This document shows, piece by piece, positions 61,425 through 64,000 of a stretch of 64,000 nt of DNA. The DNA lies in NCBI GenBank assembly GCA_022702705.1, contig CM040423.1:122398852-122462851 (forward strand). Direction: 5' to 3'. A program made the translations under genes and the position numbers. Source of the stretch: Papilionanthe hookeriana x Papilionanthe teres. Taxonomy: Eukaryota > Streptophyta > Magnoliopsida > Asparagales > Orchidaceae. Positions within the stretch are counted from its first letter, which is position 1; each line of letters opens with the position of its first letter. The notes under the pieces are model-generated. The model saw only the letters and a list, made by a program, of their open reading frames with translations, was not told the origin of the DNA and did no database searches.

Positions 61425-63603
61425 CCATGGCTAGAGAGCTTCCTAGGATCAATTGAAGCCTGGGATCAGCTGCTCAGGGGAGGAGAAGAAGAGCTCCAGT
61501 GACCATTGGCCATGAGACGACTCAAGAAAGGCGAATTTGAATTTTTGGCTCACATGGAGCTCTCGGGTGTGGTGTTTTCCGGTGACCCAGGTGGCTGGCC
61601 GGCAGGCATGGGTCACCATCTTGACCAGTGAGGTCAGGGCTGGGGTTTGGTGAGTTCAATTGGCTTTGGACATGTGTAAAGGGGTTTGATTTAAATGGTT
61701 TGGGGTAAGGGCTCATTTTGGCTTATTTTCGTCAACCCAATCAAATGGGTTGGGTGCACCTCCCCAAGACCTGATTTGGACTGAGAGAAAGTCATTTGGT
61801 TCAGCTTGATTAGTGGGGTTAAGTTACAATCCAAGTACAATTAGGCTTAAGCATGGGTTAGGGGAAACATGGGAATGTTTAATCACTTCTAAGGGAATCA
61901 TTAAGGGGTTCCCTCCTTTTGCCATTTTGAGTATGATGAGGTGGAAAGATCCCCCATGGCTTTCATGTGGCTTATGCATGGCTCCATGGCTCCATTTGGC
62001 TTGAGAATGGCTTGGTTTAGTTTCATGGAAGTAGGTTTAGAAATTTTGGCATTTTGGGATGATTTTGGCAAGAGGCTTGATTTGGAATTATTTAATGATG
62101 ATTTAGGACTTACGGGATGTTTTCAATTAAAGGTATGATGAGAAAAATGCCCCATGGGCTTTGGAATAGATTTTGGGCTTTGGATTGAAAATTTGGGTTT
62201 TTTTTTTACATTTGGTGAAAATGGGCTTTTAAGTTTTAAAATAGATTTTTGGATAAAAAATTAGTAAACTTTTGTGTCAAATAAATATTTCATTTGGTTT
62301 AGGAATGGGCCATGAATGATTTGGAAAAAGTTTAGGTAATTTGGAGTTGAACTGGGTTTAATTTGGGTTTTTTAATAATAGGGTCAAACTGGGTCAAATT
62401 GGGCTAACTTGGGCTAAAGTTGGACTAAGGTAGGGTTTGATGTAAAATTAATGTTTTAAAATGTTTATGGGAGTTTGAGAAAGAGTTTTTCAATTTTGGT
62501 TGGGTCTTAATTTTGGGATTTGTGCTTGTTTGGGTTCATGATTGGTTTAGGCCAATTTGGAAAATTTTGGTTTGAGTTAGGCTTGGGTGGAGTTTAGGTC
62601 CAAATATAAGGTAAATTAAGTTAGATTTTTGTTTGTGGGGATGTTAGGAAAATTTTAAAACAAATTTGGGGAAGATTGGGTGTCTTTTGGGTTGAATTTG
62701 GGATGGATTGGGTTGGTTGGTCACTTTGGGCCTTAAGGGCTATTTTGGGACTTTTGATCAAATTGGGTTAAATTGACAAAATTAGGTTATATGACAGTTG
62801 AACAAAATGAAATTAGGAATATTTGGGATTTTTTTGATTTTTTTAGGAATTTTCAGAATTTATGGATTTTTTGGTCAAAAAGGGTATTTTGGGTATTTAG
62901 AGGGTATTGGGGGGTATTTTTGGAAATTTTGGTACATTTGGCCATGGATGACCAATTTGAGTGGTGGGGAATTTTTAGGATTGATTTTGTGAAATTTTGG
63001 GTAATTCAGGCAATTTTGGAAGTTTTGGGCAATTTCAAGGGTATTTGGTAGGTTTGGTGGGTTTAGGGCCCTCGGGGTCAAAAATTGAAATTTGGAAAAA
63101 ATGAAGATTGATTAGGTGTGAGTAAAGTGATAACATTTTGGTTGAGCCATGAAGCAATTTTAAGCCTACAAGAGCTATGAGAGGACTCATTTTAGGCATT
63201 CAATATGTTGTTCCTAACCCTCTTAGCGAGGGGCTTAGGGGTTGAGGTCCATCCATATGAGTTACCTATATGAGTCAGGAAGCCAAGTTGGGTAAGAATG
63301 GTTTTAGGATTTGGAATTTGTGTGAGAGTGTAGTGTGTGCAAGCTGAACCTCACCAAGACCGGACCACCTAGGGTAATCCTAAGGCCAAAGAGCCCTATA
63401 GGAAACTCATCCTTTAAACCTTCACATATTGGTTTTAACCCTCCAGGTGGCCTGGGGGTTTACAATCAAACATGTGGGGTTTGAAGGGAGTTAAGTTAAG
63501 AAGTGTTTTAATTTCTAAGTGGTGGGTTCCATCTTTAGTGTTCTAGGATAGTCAAGGAGAAGTCCTATGGCTAGATCCTAAGCACTAAGGAGAGAAAATA
63601 AAA

Positions 63604-63624
63604 AACCTCATAAAAAATGAGGTC
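63604..63624. repeat. Inverted repeat at the LTR head (A 5' LTR)
   Basis: A diverged copy of the GACCTCAT/ATGAGGTC hairpin, keeping most of the stem. Confidence 0.5.
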
Positions 63625-63628
63625 AACA

Positions 63629-64000
63629 GGCAGTCATCATCAAAATTAAAAATTGCATCCTTTTTCAGTAAACAACATAAAGGTTTTGTAAACTTGAAAG
63701 TCTTTGATGTAACGCCTGTAGAATCCAGCATGTCCTAAAAAACTTCTAATTCCCCTTACGTTGGTTGGGCAATGTAAATTAGATATAACTTGAATTTTTG
63801 CAAGATCTACCTCCAAACCTTTTTCTGAAATTCGTTGTCCCAAAACAAATCCTCCTGCTACCATAAATTGGCATTTTGCCCAATTAAGGACCAAATTAGT
63901 TTCTTCACAGCATTTTAGAACTTTAGATAGATGTTCTAAACATGATTCAAACGAAATTCCAATCACTGAAAAGTCATCCATAAATACTTCATTCCATTTT
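63629..64000 (-). pseudogene. E: Athila-type reverse transcriptase fragment, host of the A insertion
   Basis: 63646-63981 encodes MDDFSVIGISFESCLEHLSK, then KCQFMVAGGFVLGQRISEKG and GIRSFLGHAGFYRRYIKDF, the part of RT that follows the YMDD site in Athila elements. The frame runs to the window edge on the N-terminal side. At 63640-63646 one extra T shifts the frame just before A's LTR. The rest of E's pol should lie left of A, outside the window. Confidence 0.85.

Larger units (their letters stand above)
1..63628 (-). mobile_element. Element A: giant Tat-like Ty3/gypsy LTR retrotransposon, 5' LTR at right, 3' LTR cut by window edge
   Basis: The whole element reads on the minus strand. The 3' LTR piece is 1-2068, the internal region 2069-21547, and the 5' LTR is 21548-26316 continued at 61101-63628. 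It is interrupted by D (12313-18700) and by B (26317-61095). Removing D leaves an internal region of about 13.1 kb. The domain order gag, protease, RT, RNase H, RNase H, integrase, extra ORF, tandem-repeat 3' UTR fits the Tat/Ogre group of non-chromodomain Ty3/gypsy elements. The coding region carries many stops and frameshifts, so it is a dead, older copy. It lies in an Athila-type RT (E). The right flank begins GGCAG, but the left target duplication is outside the window and cannot be checked. Confidence 0.85.
61101..63628 (-). repeat. 5' LTR of A, U3-side part
   Basis: It continues the LTR that stops at 26316: joining the two restores the order seen in C around 42500-42620. It matches 1-2068 from 61363 on and ends GAGGTCAACA at 63628. 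The G/T-rich plus strand is the complement of the C/A-rich zone of B's LTRs. No gene is seen. Confidence 0.9.

Noticed and set aside
1..64000. Host genes, tRNA or rRNA genes
   Set aside because: Every long stretch is accounted for by LTRs, internal retrotransposon sequence or element 3' UTRs; no tRNA cloverleaf or rRNA sequence was recognised.

Overview
This is plant nuclear heterochromatin made entirely of nested LTR retrotransposons. I see no host gene, tRNA or rRNA. The plant origin rests on Athila and Tat/Ogre lineage Ty3/gypsy elements, a tRNA-Arg type primer site, dual RNase H pol genes and a plant-type AlkB domain. I cannot name the species.

Five insertions are stacked. E, an Athila-type element (minus), shows only part of its RT at 63629-64000. 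Element A, a giant Tat-like element (minus), was inserted into E. Its 3' LTR runs off the left edge (1-2068), its internal region is 2069-21547, and its 5' LTR is split into 21548-26316 and 61101-63628. Element D, a truncated Athila (12313-18700, LTRs of about 1.9-2.0 kb), sits inside A's gag. Element B, a younger copy of A's family (plus, 26317-61095), sits inside A's 5' LTR with a perfect 5-bp target duplication CTGAC. C, a solo LTR of the same family (minus, 37870-44816, target duplication AAGCT), sits inside B between gag and protease. Without C, B is about 27.8 kb, with LTRs of 7459 and 7487 bp.

The family reads: LTR, tRNA-Arg PBS, a long N-terminal gag region, capsid, CHHC knuckle, protease, RT, degenerate RNase H, second (archaeal-type) RNase H, integrase, AT-rich spacer ending in a splice acceptor-like site, a third ORF, a tandem-repeat 3' UTR, a G-rich tract and the LTR. 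The third ORF is the main discovery: about 490 codons, ending in an AlkB-type 2-oxoglutarate/Fe(II) dioxygenase domain of the plant ALKBH9/10 kind, with iron ligands visible in both A and B. Its first 40 or so residues resemble the first 40 or so residues of the gag polyprotein.

A decays as expected, with C-to-T stops and frameshifts. B is different. Its LTRs are nearly alike, yet its coding region is full of small indels and substitutions at CAG/CTG sites that create CG. I infer that much of this damage is base-calling error at CHG-methylated cytosines, so B may be a young element that only looks broken.
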